NCBI RefSeq assembly: GCF_022347785.1
Contig: NZ_JAKRGA010000004.1
Coordinates: 372,001 to 436,000, forward strand
Length of the DNA stretch: 64,000 nucleotides
Direction of reading: 5' to 3'
Source of the DNA: Psychrobium sp. MM17-31
GTDB lineage: Bacteria > Pseudomonadota > Gammaproteobacteria > Enterobacterales > Psychrobiaceae
Both the position numbers and the translations under genes were made by a program. The notes under the pieces are model-generated. The model searched no databases and had not been told where the DNA came from. It saw only the letters and a list, made by a program, of their open reading frames with translations. Of this stretch, positions 47,706 through 59,360 are shown piece after piece (position 1 is the stretch's first letter; every line of letters begins with the position of its first letter).

Positions 47706-48719
47706 ATGCTAATTATCCGTCCGATTACTAGTGATGATTATCCAGCGTTAATGCAGATTGCGATTGATACGGGAATAGGTTTCACGTCGTTGCCAATCAA
47801 TGAAGATCTGTTGCGTAAACGTATTAAACACTCGGAAGAGTCGTTTGTGGCGCAAGTGGATAAGCCGGGTGACCAAGGTTATTTATTGGTGATGGAAGAT
47901 ACTGAAACGGGTGAAATCGTTGGTACTAGTGGTATCGAAGCATCAGTTGGTTTAGATAGTGCGTTTTATCACTATCACCTTGGTAAAGTGGTGCATTCAT
48001 CGCAGGAATTAAAACTGCACAATGTGATTAATACGCTGACGCTGTGTAACGACTACACGGGTGCTGCTGAGGTTTGTACGCTGTTCTTAAAAGAGAAAGC
48101 GCGCTTTGGTAACAATGGTCGTGTGTTATCGCGTTTCCGTTTCTTGATGCTTGCAGAATTTGCCGAGCGTTTTGGACAAACCGTTATTGCAGAAATGCGC
48201 GGTGTGTCTGATGAAGAAGGTCATTCTCCGTTCTTCCAATGGCTGCAAGAGCATTTCTTTAACATGGATTTCCAAACCGTCGATCACATGATGGGCTTGG
48301 GTAATAAGGTCTTTATTGCCGAGTTAATGCCACGTTATCCGGTATACACCAATTTACTGAGCCAAGAAGCACAAGATGTCATTGGCCACGTTCATAAGAA
48401 AACAGCGCCTGCATTAAAACTTCTACAACGCGAAGGCTTTGTACACCGTGGTTATGTAGATATTTTCGATGCTGGACCAACAGTTGAGTGTGAGTTATCT
48501 GAAATTAAATCGGTGAAAGAGAGCAAGCGTTTAAGCGTGAAGGTGACTAGCGAAGTTAGCGACGCTGTACCACACATTATCTGTAACACGGTGCTAGAAA
48601 ACTTTAGAGCTATGGAAGCGCAAATCGCTATCGACGGCGAGACGGCAATGATTACGCCGCAGCAGGCTGACGCATTAGGCGTTAGCGATAATGATCCAAT
48701 TCGCGTGTTGGCTATTTAG
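47706..48719 (+). CDS. astA: Arginine N-succinyltransferase, copy 2
   Basis: A 337-residue AstA with all family stretches (FYHYHLGKVVHSSQELKLHN, LCNDYTGAAEVCTLFL, FIAELMPRYPVYTNLL, FDAGPTVEC). It differs from copy 1 at many sites across its length, most in the C-terminal 60 residues, and at the DNA level it is far more diverged than the flanking astC and astD genes. It is 22 bp before astD. Confidence 0.93.
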   Translation: MLIIRPITSDDYPALMQIAIDTGIGFTSLPINEDLLRKRIKHSEESFVAQVDKPGDQGYLLVMEDTETGEIVGTSGIEASVGLDSAFYHYHLGKVVHSSQELKLHNVINTLTLCNDYTGAAEVCTLFLKEKARFGNNGRVLSRFRFLMLAEFAERFGQTVIAEMRGVSDEEGHSPFFQWLQEHFFNMDFQTVDHMMGLGNKVFIAELMPRYPVYTNLLSQEAQDVIGHVHKKTAPALKLLQREGFVHRGYVDIFDAGPTVECELSEIKSVKESKRLSVKVTSEVSDAVPHIICNTVLENFRAMEAQIAIDGETAMITPQQADALGVSDNDPIRVLAI

Positions 48720-48729
48720 TCAGTACTAG

Positions 48730-50211
<1,482 letters not shown>

Positions 50212-50325
50212 TCACTTTTATTTGATCTCGCGCTAAAGATTAGCGGGAAACGATCATTATAATGCACATATTGGTAGGCGATTGGCTCGCCTACTTAACT
50301 AACAAGATGAGAAATAGGATAAGTT

Positions 50326-51123
50326 ATGCACAACAACGTAGATGAATTATTCCAACAGCTTTGGACACAATACCTTCAAGTAACGCCTTCGGCTGAGAAA
50401 ATTTGTCAGCTTTTAGGTAAGGGCGAAGCGATCATTAACGATCACATCGCACTGCGTACTTTTAACATCGCTAAAGTAAACCTAGAAGTTCTAGCTGAAC
50501 ACTTCAAAAAAGTGGGCTACGAAGAAAAAGGTCAATACAACTTTGAAGCGAAGAAACTAAGCGCTAAGCACTTTGAGCACAGCGACCCAGATCAACCAAA
50601 AGTATTCATCAGTGAATTACGCGTTGAAGAGTGTTCAGAAGAGCTACAAGCTATCGTTCACAAGCTAGTTGACAAAGTTGATGCAAGCGTGACTACTGCG
50701 CCTGAATTCGTATACAACGGCGCACCTTGGCAGGTAAGTAAGGCTGACTACCAAACGCTAATTAGCGAAAGCGAATACGCTGGTTGGACTGCGGCTTGGG
50801 GTTACCGTGCAAACCACTTCACTGTACACGTAAACAAGCTATCTGGTTACACGGATCTTGAGTCAGTAAACGAAGCGCTTAAAGCAGCTGATTACCGTCT
50901 AAACGTATCTGGCGGCGAAATCAAAGGCAGCAAAGAAGTATTGTTAAAGCAATCTTCAACTATGGCTGATACTGCTGTGGCTACATTCAGCGACGGTGAG
51001 TTAGAAATTCCTTCGTGTTTCTACGAGTTCGCTGAGCGTTTCAACATGGCTGATGGCAACGAGTACACTGGTTTCGTTGCAGCTTCTGCTGACAAAATTT
51101 TCGAAAGTACTAACGTTAACTAA
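50326..51123 (+). CDS. DUF1338 protein (2-oxoadipate dioxygenase/decarboxylase-like)
   Basis: A 265-residue protein of the DUF1338 family: DHIALRTFNIAKVNLEVLAE near the start, HFEHSDPDQPKVFISEL, and WGYRANHFTVHVNKL with metal-ligand His residues, then a Glu in the C-terminal part. Characterised members convert 2-oxoadipate to 2-hydroxyglutarate in lysine breakdown using Fe(II). In Shewanella-type genomes it commonly follows astD. The 5' region has a hairpin (GTAGGCG / CGCCTAC, 50274-50294). Confidence 0.85.
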   Translation: MHNNVDELFQQLWTQYLQVTPSAEKICQLLGKGEAIINDHIALRTFNIAKVNLEVLAEHFKKVGYEEKGQYNFEAKKLSAKHFEHSDPDQPKVFISELRVEECSEELQAIVHKLVDKVDASVTTAPEFVYNGAPWQVSKADYQTLISESEYAGWTAAWGYRANHFTVHVNKLSGYTDLESVNEALKAADYRLNVSGGEIKGSKEVLLKQSSTMADTAVATFSDGELEIPSCFYEFAERFNMADGNEYTGFVAASADKIFESTNVN

Positions 51124-51148
51124 TTTAACGTAAGCTTTTCTACATATA

Positions 51149-51186
51149 AAAAGCTCATCAGCAAAATTGCTGGTGGGCTTTTTTTA
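51149..51186 (+). terminator. Terminator after DUF1338 gene
   Basis: Long stem AAAGCTCATCAGCA / TGCTGGTGGGCTTT with an AAAT loop and T run, 26 bp after the stop. Confidence 0.92.
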
Positions 51187-51371
51187 TTCCTATTGCCAGT
51201 GAAATAAATCACCCTATCGGGTCATTTACACCTGTAAGACAAGTGAGATAGCATGGTTATACTCAGGCTTTTTCAGATGGTTTGAGAATGTATCACGCCG
51301 ATCTTCGCTGCTTGCAATCAAGCTCCTGTTAAGTGGATTGCAATGGATGGCTTAAATTACTCGGTTACTTT

Positions 51372-52160
51372 ATGTATAAGCTATTTTATCAATCAGTTTT
51401 CTTCGTCTTCACGCTAGTTAGCGCACTATTTGTGGGCTGTGCTAATGCCGTGGTGAAACCTTCCATCAAAGTTGTTACCGAGTTTATGCCGCCATTACAG
51501 ATGGCAAAGTCAGGTCATCAAATTCATGGCAAAGTCGCACAATTGGTGCAAGCTGTAACCAAAGATACAGGATTGCCACATTCCATCGATGTATTTCCTT
51601 GGGCGCGCAGTTATTTATGGGCCACCACTAAACCTAATGTTTTAATTTTTCCGATAATTCGCACCAAAGAGCGCGAAGATAAGTTTCATTGGGTTGGACG
51701 CGTGTGGAGCTTTTCAGCGCAAATGTATCGCCTAAAAGGCCGCAAGCCGATTGTAATTAACAAGCTTGAAGATGCGAAAAATTACAACATCGCCGTCTAT
51801 CGGGACGACTTTTTTCATCGCTATTTGTTGGCGCAGGGATTTAATGAAAGCAATCTCTATCCCGCGGCTGGCATTGAGCAGAGTATCAATCTGTTTCTCA
51901 ATAAACGCGTCGATTTAATTTTGGTGGACAGCTCTATCTTTGAATATTATCTCAAGCAGTATCAGCGAGATATCGATGAAGTTGAATCTTTATTTACCTT
52001 AAAAAACGTTAAACAAAACGATGCCTATATCGCATTGAGTAAAAGCACCAATCCTGCAATCGTTGAGTTGTTTAAGCAAAGCTATCAACGCGTTGCGGCA
52101 AGTCCCGAATTTGCTGATAGCTTACGCGATGCTGTTGCTGTTAGCGCCAATACTCAATAA
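51372..52160 (+). CDS. Orphan family-3 solute-binding protein, paralogue 3
   Basis: A 262-residue exported protein (signal MYKLFYQSVFFVFTLVSALF, then VGCANA). It shares with the two paralogues at 28.7-30.3 kb the VFPWARSYLWATTKPNVLIF and REDKFHWVGRVW motifs and the length, but is more distant from them than they are from each other. ATG 51372 is the natural signal-peptide start; the in-frame TTG at 51333 is unsupported. No transporter components are nearby. It converges with and overlaps the NTF2-like gene by 20 bp. Confidence 0.8.
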   Translation: MYKLFYQSVFFVFTLVSALFVGCANAVVKPSIKVVTEFMPPLQMAKSGHQIHGKVAQLVQAVTKDTGLPHSIDVFPWARSYLWATTKPNVLIFPIIRTKEREDKFHWVGRVWSFSAQMYRLKGRKPIVINKLEDAKNYNIAVYRDDFFHRYLLAQGFNESNLYPAAGIEQSINLFLNKRVDLILVDSSIFEYYLKQYQRDIDEVESLFTLKNVKQNDAYIALSKSTNPAIVELFKQSYQRVAASPEFADSLRDAVAVSANTQ

Positions 52161-52569
52161 TCCGTTTTACTTTTTCCCCGTCAAATTCAAATACACTCAA
52201 ATGGATTTCGCCATCGAATTGTTTTCGTATAACGGCAATCGCGTTTAATCCAGTCATCATCTGGATAATTTGATAGCGAGGTTGTTGATATTGATAGTCA
52301 CCTTGGCCGTGAAATCTCACGGTGTTCTTGTATAAGCCTGCGCGAGAATAGGTGCCGCCGTAGACTTCATGAACATAAGTAAAATCATCGGTGTATTGTG
52401 CAAACAACGAGTCGATGTCTTGTTTGGTTGAGCCTGCCATAAGCACTTTGTTTTGCAATTCGTTGACTTGCTTAACTCGCTCGACAAGTTGTTCGGAATT
52501 AAGCTCTTTGGCGTTTGCTGCTGGTAATGACACCAAAAACAATAAGATAAAGTAAGTGATATAACGCAT
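52141..52569 (-). CDS. Exported NTF2-like (SnoaL-type) protein
   Basis: A 142-residue protein with signal peptide (RYITYFILLFLVSLPAANA) and an NTF2-like fold pattern: DIDSLFAQYTDDFTYVHEVY in the helix-strand start, then KNTVRFHGQGDYQY and DGEKVKRIIEYWR at the end. No catalytic residues can be assigned. It lies 5 bp after the metallo-beta-lactamase gene, forming one operon. Confidence 0.72.
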   Translation of the reverse strand: MRYITYFILLFLVSLPAANAKELNSEQLVERVKQVNELQNKVLMAGSTKQDIDSLFAQYTDDFTYVHEVYGGTYSRAGLYKNTVRFHGQGDYQYQQPRYQIIQMMTGLNAIAVIRKQFDGEIHLSVFEFDGEKVKRIIEYWR

Positions 52570-52574
52570 GGTGA

Positions 52575-53714
52575 CTATTCCTGTGCTGGTGGAACAACAA
52601 GCTCAACGTCAATGACTTTGTTGCCTTGTAATTTGAAGGTTAAATGCTGTCCGTTTGGCCAACCAGAGAAGTTAAAGCGTTGCGGTGAAGCAGGGCGCAG
52701 ACGTGCGACAAATTGCCCTTCAATAGCGGCATAATAAAAGCCTGCCTGTTCAAAAACTGTGATGGTTTGATTGTCAGACAGTTGGTGCTGACCTAGATAA
52801 GGTGTGATGTCTTTTATTACAAAGTCTTTAGTTGGCTTGGCATTCATTGTTCGTTGAATGCGTCGTTTTAAATTATTTGGGTCGCTATAACCTCCTTCTT
52901 TGTTGCCGCCACTAAAGAAACTCACTAACTTGCTGATAGTTGGTGTCGCTAGAATTGATTCTGCAGTTGCGCCATTCGCAGCTGATTGGTAAATGGTATT
53001 TAGCCACAGTGCACTGTTAGTTCGATATTGGGCTAGATGACTTTTGTCGGTGACGAATCCGTGTCCCGGAACGACCTTAGTTTTGTTATCGATATTAGCT
53101 AGCACTTGGGCGAGTACGCCGTCGGCTTGTTGAGAGCTGTTTGGTCCCCAATTAGTGCCGAAAACATCTCCCATAAAGACAACGTTCGATTGTGGTAAAT
53201 AGACAATTAAGTCGTTGTAGGTATGGGCAATTACACCGCTTGCTTCTATTCGCTGGCCGCCAAAATTCATGATTAGCTGTCGATTGATAAACCATTGATT
53301 ATTGTATGTCAGTGGGTGCTCACTGTTATCTTTTTCTCTTAATACATTGCGTTGTGAAATAATCGTCGCACCGCGCTTAACAAAATATTGATTGGTGCCA
53401 GTGTGGTCGCCGTGATTGTGAGTATTGATAATGAATTTTACCGGAAGGTCGGTAATTGATTTTAAAGCCGCACTGAGTAACTTAGGGTTATCTTCTTTGC
53501 GGTTCATGGCATCGATAAGAAGTACGCCATCTGTAGACAGGACAACGCCGACATTTGAGCCACGGCCTTTTTCTGGCGTAAAGACATAAAGATTGTCGTT
53601 GATTTTTGAGATTGTGATGGGCGAATGAGGAGCTGCCTGCACTGCGTCAGCGCAAAAGGTGATTGCACTAACCCACAGTATCGCAAATATGCGTATTAAA
53701 ATGCTTGTGTTCAT
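52575..53714 (-). CDS. Exported metallo-beta-lactamase fold hydrolase
   Basis: A 379-residue protein. Signal peptide (ILIRIFAILWVSAITFCADA), then the MBL domain (about 35-260) with the zinc motif THNHGDHTG, the further His in GVIAHTYND and Asp/His in FMGDVFG and VPGHGFV. A C-terminal domain of about 110 residues follows. Substrate is unknown; many such proteins hydrolyse lactones or phosphate/sulfate esters. It is divergent from the CadC-like regulator, which is a plausible controller. Confidence 0.83.
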   Translation of the reverse strand: MNTSILIRIFAILWVSAITFCADAVQAAPHSPITISKINDNLYVFTPEKGRGSNVGVVLSTDGVLLIDAMNRKEDNPKLLSAALKSITDLPVKFIINTHNHGDHTGTNQYFVKRGATIISQRNVLREKDNSEHPLTYNNQWFINRQLIMNFGGQRIEASGVIAHTYNDLIVYLPQSNVVFMGDVFGTNWGPNSSQQADGVLAQVLANIDNKTKVVPGHGFVTDKSHLAQYRTNSALWLNTIYQSAANGATAESILATPTISKLVSFFSGGNKEGGYSDPNNLKRRIQRTMNAKPTKDFVIKDITPYLGQHQLSDNQTITVFEQAGFYYAAIEGQFVARLRPASPQRFNFSGWPNGQHLTFKLQGNKVIDVELVVPPAQE

Positions 53715-53874
53715 GGTGTTGTTCCATTTTTTTTAGATTGAACACAAATTAGCTATGTTGTTGAATATTTACATGAAAAAAAGCTGATTTTTGGCTGATT
53801 TTTACGTGAAAGACTTATCACAGCTGAATTTATCAGTAGTATAAGACTCAGATTATTTGGGGAATGACAGAGAG

Positions 53875-55950
53875 ATGTCTCAGCAGTTTTGGGTGAACAA
53901 TTATCTGATCGACATTAAGCGCAATCAGATTTCACATCAACAACAACAAACGCCAATTGCGCCAAAAGCGTTGGCGGTACTCGCCGTGTTGGCTGAACAT
54001 GCCGGCGAAGTAGTGAGTCATGACACGCTAATGGATGCTGTGTGGCCAGATACTATAGTAACTCCCAATACGTTACAGCGCTGCATTGCCCAGTTGCGCA
54101 AAGCTTTTGGCGATGACAGTAAGCATCAAGCCTTTATCAAAACTCATGCTAAGCAAGGTTACAGCTTAGAAGCCGCCGTGTGTTGGGATGATCCTACGCC
54201 AAGTGTTCAGCAGTCAGTCGTTGCCGAAAAAGCGCCGAGCGATGACTCCCCAGCAAAGGCTGAGAACAAGTTGTGGCTAGTGCTGCCGATGCTTTTGTTA
54301 GTGTTGGTGGTGGCATGGTGGCAATTTAATAAATCGCCGCGTCATCAGTTTAGCCACGTGGTGCCATTGACGGCGAGCGATGAGCGAGAGACCAATGCCC
54401 GTTATTCGCCAGATGGTAAATATTTGGTATTTCATCGTTTTCAGGCGACTTGTGAGCATCATATTTGGGCCAAGGATTTAACTACGCAACAAGAGTTTAG
54501 ATTGACCAAGGAGCCGGGGATTTACGGCAGTCATAGTTGGTCGCAAGATGGCTCTCAGCTGACCTTTTCTGAGCGTGGGAATTGCCAACTCCCAGTACAA
54601 AATGCGCAGCCCGAGAAGATCTGCTGGCGTATTAATACCCTCGATTTTTCTAGCGCCTTATCTGAGCCGCAGTCGGTGGTCACACGTCTTGATTGTGATA
54701 CCCAGCGCAATGCGGTGGCGCGCTTTCTTCCTAACGGCAAAATTGCCATGCTGCGAGAAGTTGAACCCTATTTAAATAAACTGACGGTGTTAGATCCCCG
54801 CGATAACAAACTGCACGATGTGTATCGTGACGATGAGCGTTATATTTATAGCTATGATTACTCGTTTAAAACTAACTTAATTGCCCTTACCAGTCGCGAT
54901 GTCGATAGCAATCATTACATTGATGTAATTAGTCTCGATGGCAAACGTTTGTCGAGCCATCCTATTGCGTTGCGTCGTCAGGACGCTAGCTATGAATTTT
55001 ATAACGTCTATTTTCACCCCGATGGCAAATCGCTATTAACTGATACGGCGTTGGGACTTTTTGATTTGTCATTTGACGGCCAGTTGTCACCAATTAATAC
55101 TATGGGACATAACGATGTGTTTGATGCCAATTATCACCCGTCGGGACAGCGCATTGTTGCCAGTCAGATGAGTAGCGATAAAGATATTGTGGCAGTGACA
55201 TGGGATGATATAAAAAGCGGAAAACCATCGGTTATTGCGCGATCTACGAGTGTCGAACTAAGCGCAAAACGTCAGCCAAATGGCGAAGCAGTTGCTTTTA
55301 TTTCCAAGCGCAGTGGCACGCATCAGCTGTGGATTTCTTCAAATAATCAGGTAACTCAGCTGACTGCTTTTGATACGGGCATCGCAAGAGATAGCTTGAT
55401 TTGGGCGGCGAATGGCGAAAGGATCGCTGTGCTGCATCAGCAAAAAATAGTCATGGTTGATCTCAGTGGAAAGGTGCTGCAAATAGATTCTGTGTTGCCA
55501 ATCATGCAGTTGATGAGCTGGCCAACAACGTCGAAATTTATAGTGTTAGCGGAGCAATCACACCAAGCTAGGTTGTATGAGTTTGATATTAATAAGCCGG
55601 ACTCGCTTAAACTCCTTAGCAGTGAGGCGACCATTTCTGCAGTATCTACGGACGCTAAACAAATTGTTAGCGTGCTGGAGAATGGCGATGTGTGGTTGAT
55701 TGGTAGTGAACAGCGACAGTTATCAGCGCTAAATAATCAGGTGTTTAGACAGAATCTTCACTATTACGACAATCAACTGTGGGGGCTAAATCAGCAGCGC
55801 CAATTGTGGCGCTATGACTTGGCCACCGAGCAGCTACATTACGTAAAACAGCTCGGCGATGACATATCAGCACTAACTGATGTAAATGAGTCTGGCGTGT
55901 TACTCAACCAAGTGATCAGTGTTAAAAAAGAATTGATTGAGTTTCAATAG
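53875..55950 (+). CDS. CadC-like membrane regulator with PD40 beta-propeller
   Basis: A 691-residue protein. The N-terminal OmpR/CadC winged helix (about 1-105) shows PIAPKALAVLAVLAEHAGEV, WPDTIVTPNTLQRCIAQLRK and FIKTHAKQGYSLEA. One membrane helix follows at about 137-155 (LWLVLPMLLLVLVVAWW), then a periplasmic TolB/PD40 propeller with repeats such as NARYSPDGKYLVF and SWSQDGSQLTF. DNA binding by a membrane-anchored regulator is the known scheme. ATG 53875 is preferred; a TTG 18 bp upstream is the alternative. It converges with the sensor kinase (29-bp overlap). Confidence 0.84.
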   Translation: MSQQFWVNNYLIDIKRNQISHQQQQTPIAPKALAVLAVLAEHAGEVVSHDTLMDAVWPDTIVTPNTLQRCIAQLRKAFGDDSKHQAFIKTHAKQGYSLEAAVCWDDPTPSVQQSVVAEKAPSDDSPAKAENKLWLVLPMLLLVLVVAWWQFNKSPRHQFSHVVPLTASDERETNARYSPDGKYLVFHRFQATCEHHIWAKDLTTQQEFRLTKEPGIYGSHSWSQDGSQLTFSERGNCQLPVQNAQPEKICWRINTLDFSSALSEPQSVVTRLDCDTQRNAVARFLPNGKIAMLREVEPYLNKLTVLDPRDNKLHDVYRDDERYIYSYDYSFKTNLIALTSRDVDSNHYIDVISLDGKRLSSHPIALRRQDASYEFYNVYFHPDGKSLLTDTALGLFDLSFDGQLSPINTMGHNDVFDANYHPSGQRIVASQMSSDKDIVAVTWDDIKSGKPSVIARSTSVELSAKRQPNGEAVAFISKRSGTHQLWISSNNQVTQLTAFDTGIARDSLIWAANGERIAVLHQQKIVMVDLSGKVLQIDSVLPIMQLMSWPTTSKFIVLAEQSHQARLYEFDINKPDSLKLLSSEATISAVSTDAKQIVSVLENGDVWLIGSEQRQLSALNNQVFRQNLHYYDNQLWGLNQQRQLWRYDLATEQLHYVKQLGDDISALTDVNESGVLLNQVISVKKELIEFQ

Positions 55951-58900
55951 CCTCGGTTTTTTCAGGCGAATAGGGCAGCTCTATGGTAAATAACACGCCG
56001 CCGCTTTGTGGGCTCTTACAGTCGATGCTGCCTTTGAATAGTTGGGTGATTAGGTTGTACACGATATGCATTCCGAGCCCACTGCCGCCTTCGTTGCGTT
56101 TGGTGGTGATAAAGGGTTCGTAGATTTGATCGATAATTGCCTGATCAATCCCATTGCCGTTGTCGCGATAGTAGATGGTGGCAGTGTCTGTCTTGCGAAT
56201 AACTTCAATTGAAATCTCGCCATTGTCTCGACCTTCAAACCCGTGGGTAATTGAATTATTCACAAGGTTGGTGAGGATTTGATAGAGCGGACCAGGGTAA
56301 GATTGCAGTGTTATGTTGTCTTCCCCTTCGATGCGTAGTTCAATATTTTTATTGCGCAGTAATGGATGAACTGCCAGCATGATTTCTTTGATGTATTCCG
56401 TCAGCTCAATTTCGCGCAGCGCTTCTGTGCTTTGGTCGACTGCGACCTGTTTAAAGGTCGAAATTAAGTGAATTGCACGCTCTAGGTTTGAACGCATTAG
56501 CGTGTATGCTTCGTTTTGTCCCGCCAATGATTTATCTAGCTTAGAGGCGGTTAGCGCTTTGTCTTCTACCAATTTAGTTAATTCAACTATAGCGTCTTTA
56601 TTATGAGATACCGCGGTTTTTACAATACTAAGCGGCGTATTTATTTCATGAGCAACGCCAGCTACTAAACCGCCTAGTGCAGCCATTTTCTCACTTTCAA
56701 CCAAACTTGATTGCGCGTGTTTTAGCTTGGCCATTGCAGTTTCTAGTTTTTCATTCTTTTTCGATAATTGCTCTGTCCGGGCAACGACTTGCGCTTCTAA
56801 ATTTCTGAGCACCTGTTGCCTAATGTGATAGAACCACATCAATAAGCCACAGATAATAAACAAGTACAGTGTTTTACTGTATAGATTCCACCACCATGGT
56901 GCGGCTAGATTAACCGCTAAACGGTGAATAGGAGAGGTAAAACCGTTGTCATTTTTTGCGTAGGCCTCAATGGTGTAGTTACCCGGTGGCAGCTTCATGA
57001 GATTGAATTGACGACTGTCTTGATTCATTTTGATCCAATCATCTGAAAGCCCTAACACACGGTAGTAGTACTCAACATTTTGTGCCGAAGAGTTAAGAGA
57101 AGTGTATTTGAATGAGAGGATATCTTGCTGATAGTTGAGGTCGATTGCTTGTAAAAACTCAACTTCTTGCTGCGCAATTTCTGGTGTTGCTTTGGGAGAA
57201 ACTGCTTGTCCCAATACGGTAATTTGAGAAAGAGTAATGGCGTTTAGCGTGCTGTCTAGCGTGATTTTGGTGGGATCGAAGTAATTAAAACCGTCGGATC
57301 CTCCAATAGCGACATAACCATGATTACTTAATGCAGCTGCGCCAAAGTTATATTCCAAGCCTTGGGCGCCATCCAAGACGCTAAAATTGGTAACGCTGTA
57401 ATCAATTGGGTCGATGCGAGACAGTCCGCCGCTAGTTCCTGCCCAAATAAAGCCTTGTTGATCTTTGATCATTGTCCAAACCGCTTCGTTGGCTAAACCT
57501 GTTTCACGGTTGATTACCGTCTTAAGTGAAAGTTTTTTGTCTACCACGGCAATGCCTGCATCTGTTGACGCCCAGATTAAACCGTTATCACTTTCTACTA
57601 CTGTGTACACCATATCGGATGGTGCGCCTTGCTGTTTGGTGAATTGATAGAGCTCGCCGTCTTGAATTTTTAGTAGCCCGTCTCCTAGTGAACCTGCCCA
57701 GATATCACCGTCGATTACTTCGATTTCATAAATTGATTTAGGGATCGGCGTTTTTACATTTTCAAACATTGGCACAAGTTGATCTTGCTGTTCATCGAAT
57801 CGAAATAAACCATTGTGGCGCGCGACAGTAATGATTTCTCCTCGATACGGCTCTAGGTCGATAAAGCGTCGGATTTGTTTAGGCTTTGGAGTGTAGTAAC
57901 GCTTGAGCTTTCGAGTCTCAAGGTTAAACCGAACAACGCCATGTCCAAATGTAGTAAGCCACAACTCACCATTAAAGAATCGGATGTCGGCAATAAAAGC
58001 CATATCGAATTTACTTAACGCTGAGTAATAATCCGATGCTGGTTTTACTGTATTATTATCCGCAATATAGAGTCCTTGTGATGAGCCCATCCACAGTCGT
58101 TGTTGAGCGTCAAATTGAAATGAGCGCATATCGTGATTAGCAAAAAGTTCATTACCAAATATGTCTTGGTCAATATGTCCAAGTTGACGACTACTCAAAT
58201 TCAAGTGGCTAATACCATGGCTAGATGTTCCTATCCACAGTGTGTGTTGATTCATTGCGCGCAGCGATAAGATGTTATTGTCGACGAGGCCGGTGCCTGC
58301 ATTATCGTTAGCTGTGTAATGGTGAACTTGATTACCAAAGAGATCGTAACGATGTAAGCCGCGTTTGCTCGCGATCCACAGCGAATTTTGCAGTACCGTC
58401 ATGGCATTAATGGCTTTATAGTCGCCTTGATGAATAAAGGTCTGCCATTCATATGATTTGTAATTACCGTCAAGCTTGTAACGGCGCACCGCACTATTGT
58501 TAATGGCAACAAAAATCCAGCCTTGATATGAGGCGAGGGTATAGACGTTGTCACTGAGGAGCTTTTCGACCTCAAAGGTGTCTTTATGTTGTCTAAACAA
58601 ACCACTTGAGCTAGCTATGTAGTTGTGATGCTGCGTTTGAATAATGTCGTGAACTTGCATTTTTGCGCTAATAGAATCAGTGATGACTTTTCCTGTTTCA
58701 CTGTCGATAGAGAAAAAACCGTGCTCATAGGTACCTGCAATAACTTTATTGTTACCACAGGAGAGACTGGATATTTTATTTGAAGAAATTTGGGAATTGG
58801 CGGTGGTGATTACAGCAGTTTGACCTGTTTGGTAATTGTAGCGGCTAAGGCCTGAGCGCGTGCCAATCCAAAGGATATTATTTGGTGTGGTACAAAGGGA

Positions 58901-59182
58901 TGAAATATAAGTGCCAGCAAGCTCTGCTAGTGGCGAGCCTTTGTCATTAAATTGAGAAAATTTGTAGCCGTCAAAACGATTTAAACCAGATTGCGTGCCA
59001 ACCCAAGTGTAGCCTAAATTATCGCGAGCCATCGATAAAACCGCTGGTTGGCCGAGTCCATGACGTTGATCTAGTGTGATAAAAACTTCGTTATTTTTGT
59101 TAAGTAATGCGGTACTGGGGGCTGTGGTGGCAAAACTCCCTTTACTGAGCAAAAGCAATAAAACTACCGATAAAAATCGCAC
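55922..59182 (-). CDS. Large sensor histidine kinase with reg_prop propellers
   Basis: A 1086-residue sensor of the two-component regulator propeller type. Signal peptide; periplasmic propeller repeats about 25-650 (WVGTQSGLNRFDGYKF, WIGTRSGLSRYNYQTG, WAGTSGGLSRIDP); a Y_Y_Y domain about 690-760 (YYYRVLGLSDDWIKM, LPPGNYTIEAYAKN); a membrane helix about 775-790; a coiled coil; the DHp box with His near 845 (GVAHEINTPLSIV); and an ATPase domain with NNSITHGFEG, DNGNGID and GGSGLGMHIV. No receiver domain is fused. Its response-regulator partner is not in the window; the convergent CadC-like gene has no receiver domain. Confidence 0.88.
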   Translation of the reverse strand: MRFLSVVLLLLLSKGSFATTAPSTALLNKNNEVFITLDQRHGLGQPAVLSMARDNLGYTWVGTQSGLNRFDGYKFSQFNDKGSPLAELAGTYISSLCTTPNNILWIGTRSGLSRYNYQTGQTAVITTANSQISSNKISSLSCGNNKVIAGTYEHGFFSIDSETGKVITDSISAKMQVHDIIQTQHHNYIASSSGLFRQHKDTFEVEKLLSDNVYTLASYQGWIFVAINNSAVRRYKLDGNYKSYEWQTFIHQGDYKAINAMTVLQNSLWIASKRGLHRYDLFGNQVHHYTANDNAGTGLVDNNILSLRAMNQHTLWIGTSSHGISHLNLSSRQLGHIDQDIFGNELFANHDMRSFQFDAQQRLWMGSSQGLYIADNNTVKPASDYYSALSKFDMAFIADIRFFNGELWLTTFGHGVVRFNLETRKLKRYYTPKPKQIRRFIDLEPYRGEIITVARHNGLFRFDEQQDQLVPMFENVKTPIPKSIYEIEVIDGDIWAGSLGDGLLKIQDGELYQFTKQQGAPSDMVYTVVESDNGLIWASTDAGIAVVDKKLSLKTVINRETGLANEAVWTMIKDQQGFIWAGTSGGLSRIDPIDYSVTNFSVLDGAQGLEYNFGAAALSNHGYVAIGGSDGFNYFDPTKITLDSTLNAITLSQITVLGQAVSPKATPEIAQQEVEFLQAIDLNYQQDILSFKYTSLNSSAQNVEYYYRVLGLSDDWIKMNQDSRQFNLMKLPPGNYTIEAYAKNDNGFTSPIHRLAVNLAAPWWWNLYSKTLYLFIICGLLMWFYHIRQQVLRNLEAQVVARTEQLSKKNEKLETAMAKLKHAQSSLVESEKMAALGGLVAGVAHEINTPLSIVKTAVSHNKDAIVELTKLVEDKALTASKLDKSLAGQNEAYTLMRSNLERAIHLISTFKQVAVDQSTEALREIELTEYIKEIMLAVHPLLRNKNIELRIEGEDNITLQSYPGPLYQILTNLVNNSITHGFEGRDNGEISIEVIRKTDTATIYYRDNGNGIDQAIIDQIYEPFITTKRNEGGSGLGMHIVYNLITQLFKGSIDCKSPQSGGVLFTIELPYSPEKTEAIETQSILF

Positions 59183-59360
59183 TTTTTGTCCTAATCAGAT
59201 AGCAGAGTAAATATTAAGCATAGCAGGTGATTTATTTTTTTTAGTTTTTTGCGGTAAATCTGACCGATTATTTAGCTATTTGTCGTTCTATTTTCTTAAT
59301 CCGTGAATATGCAAGGTGCGTTATAAGTATGGTGTGTTAGCATGTGAGCATGATTAATCC

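Noticed and set aside
59183-59360. Molybdenum-cofactor riboswitch before moeA
   Set aside because: The leader is short and AT-rich with no recognisable conserved hairpins.
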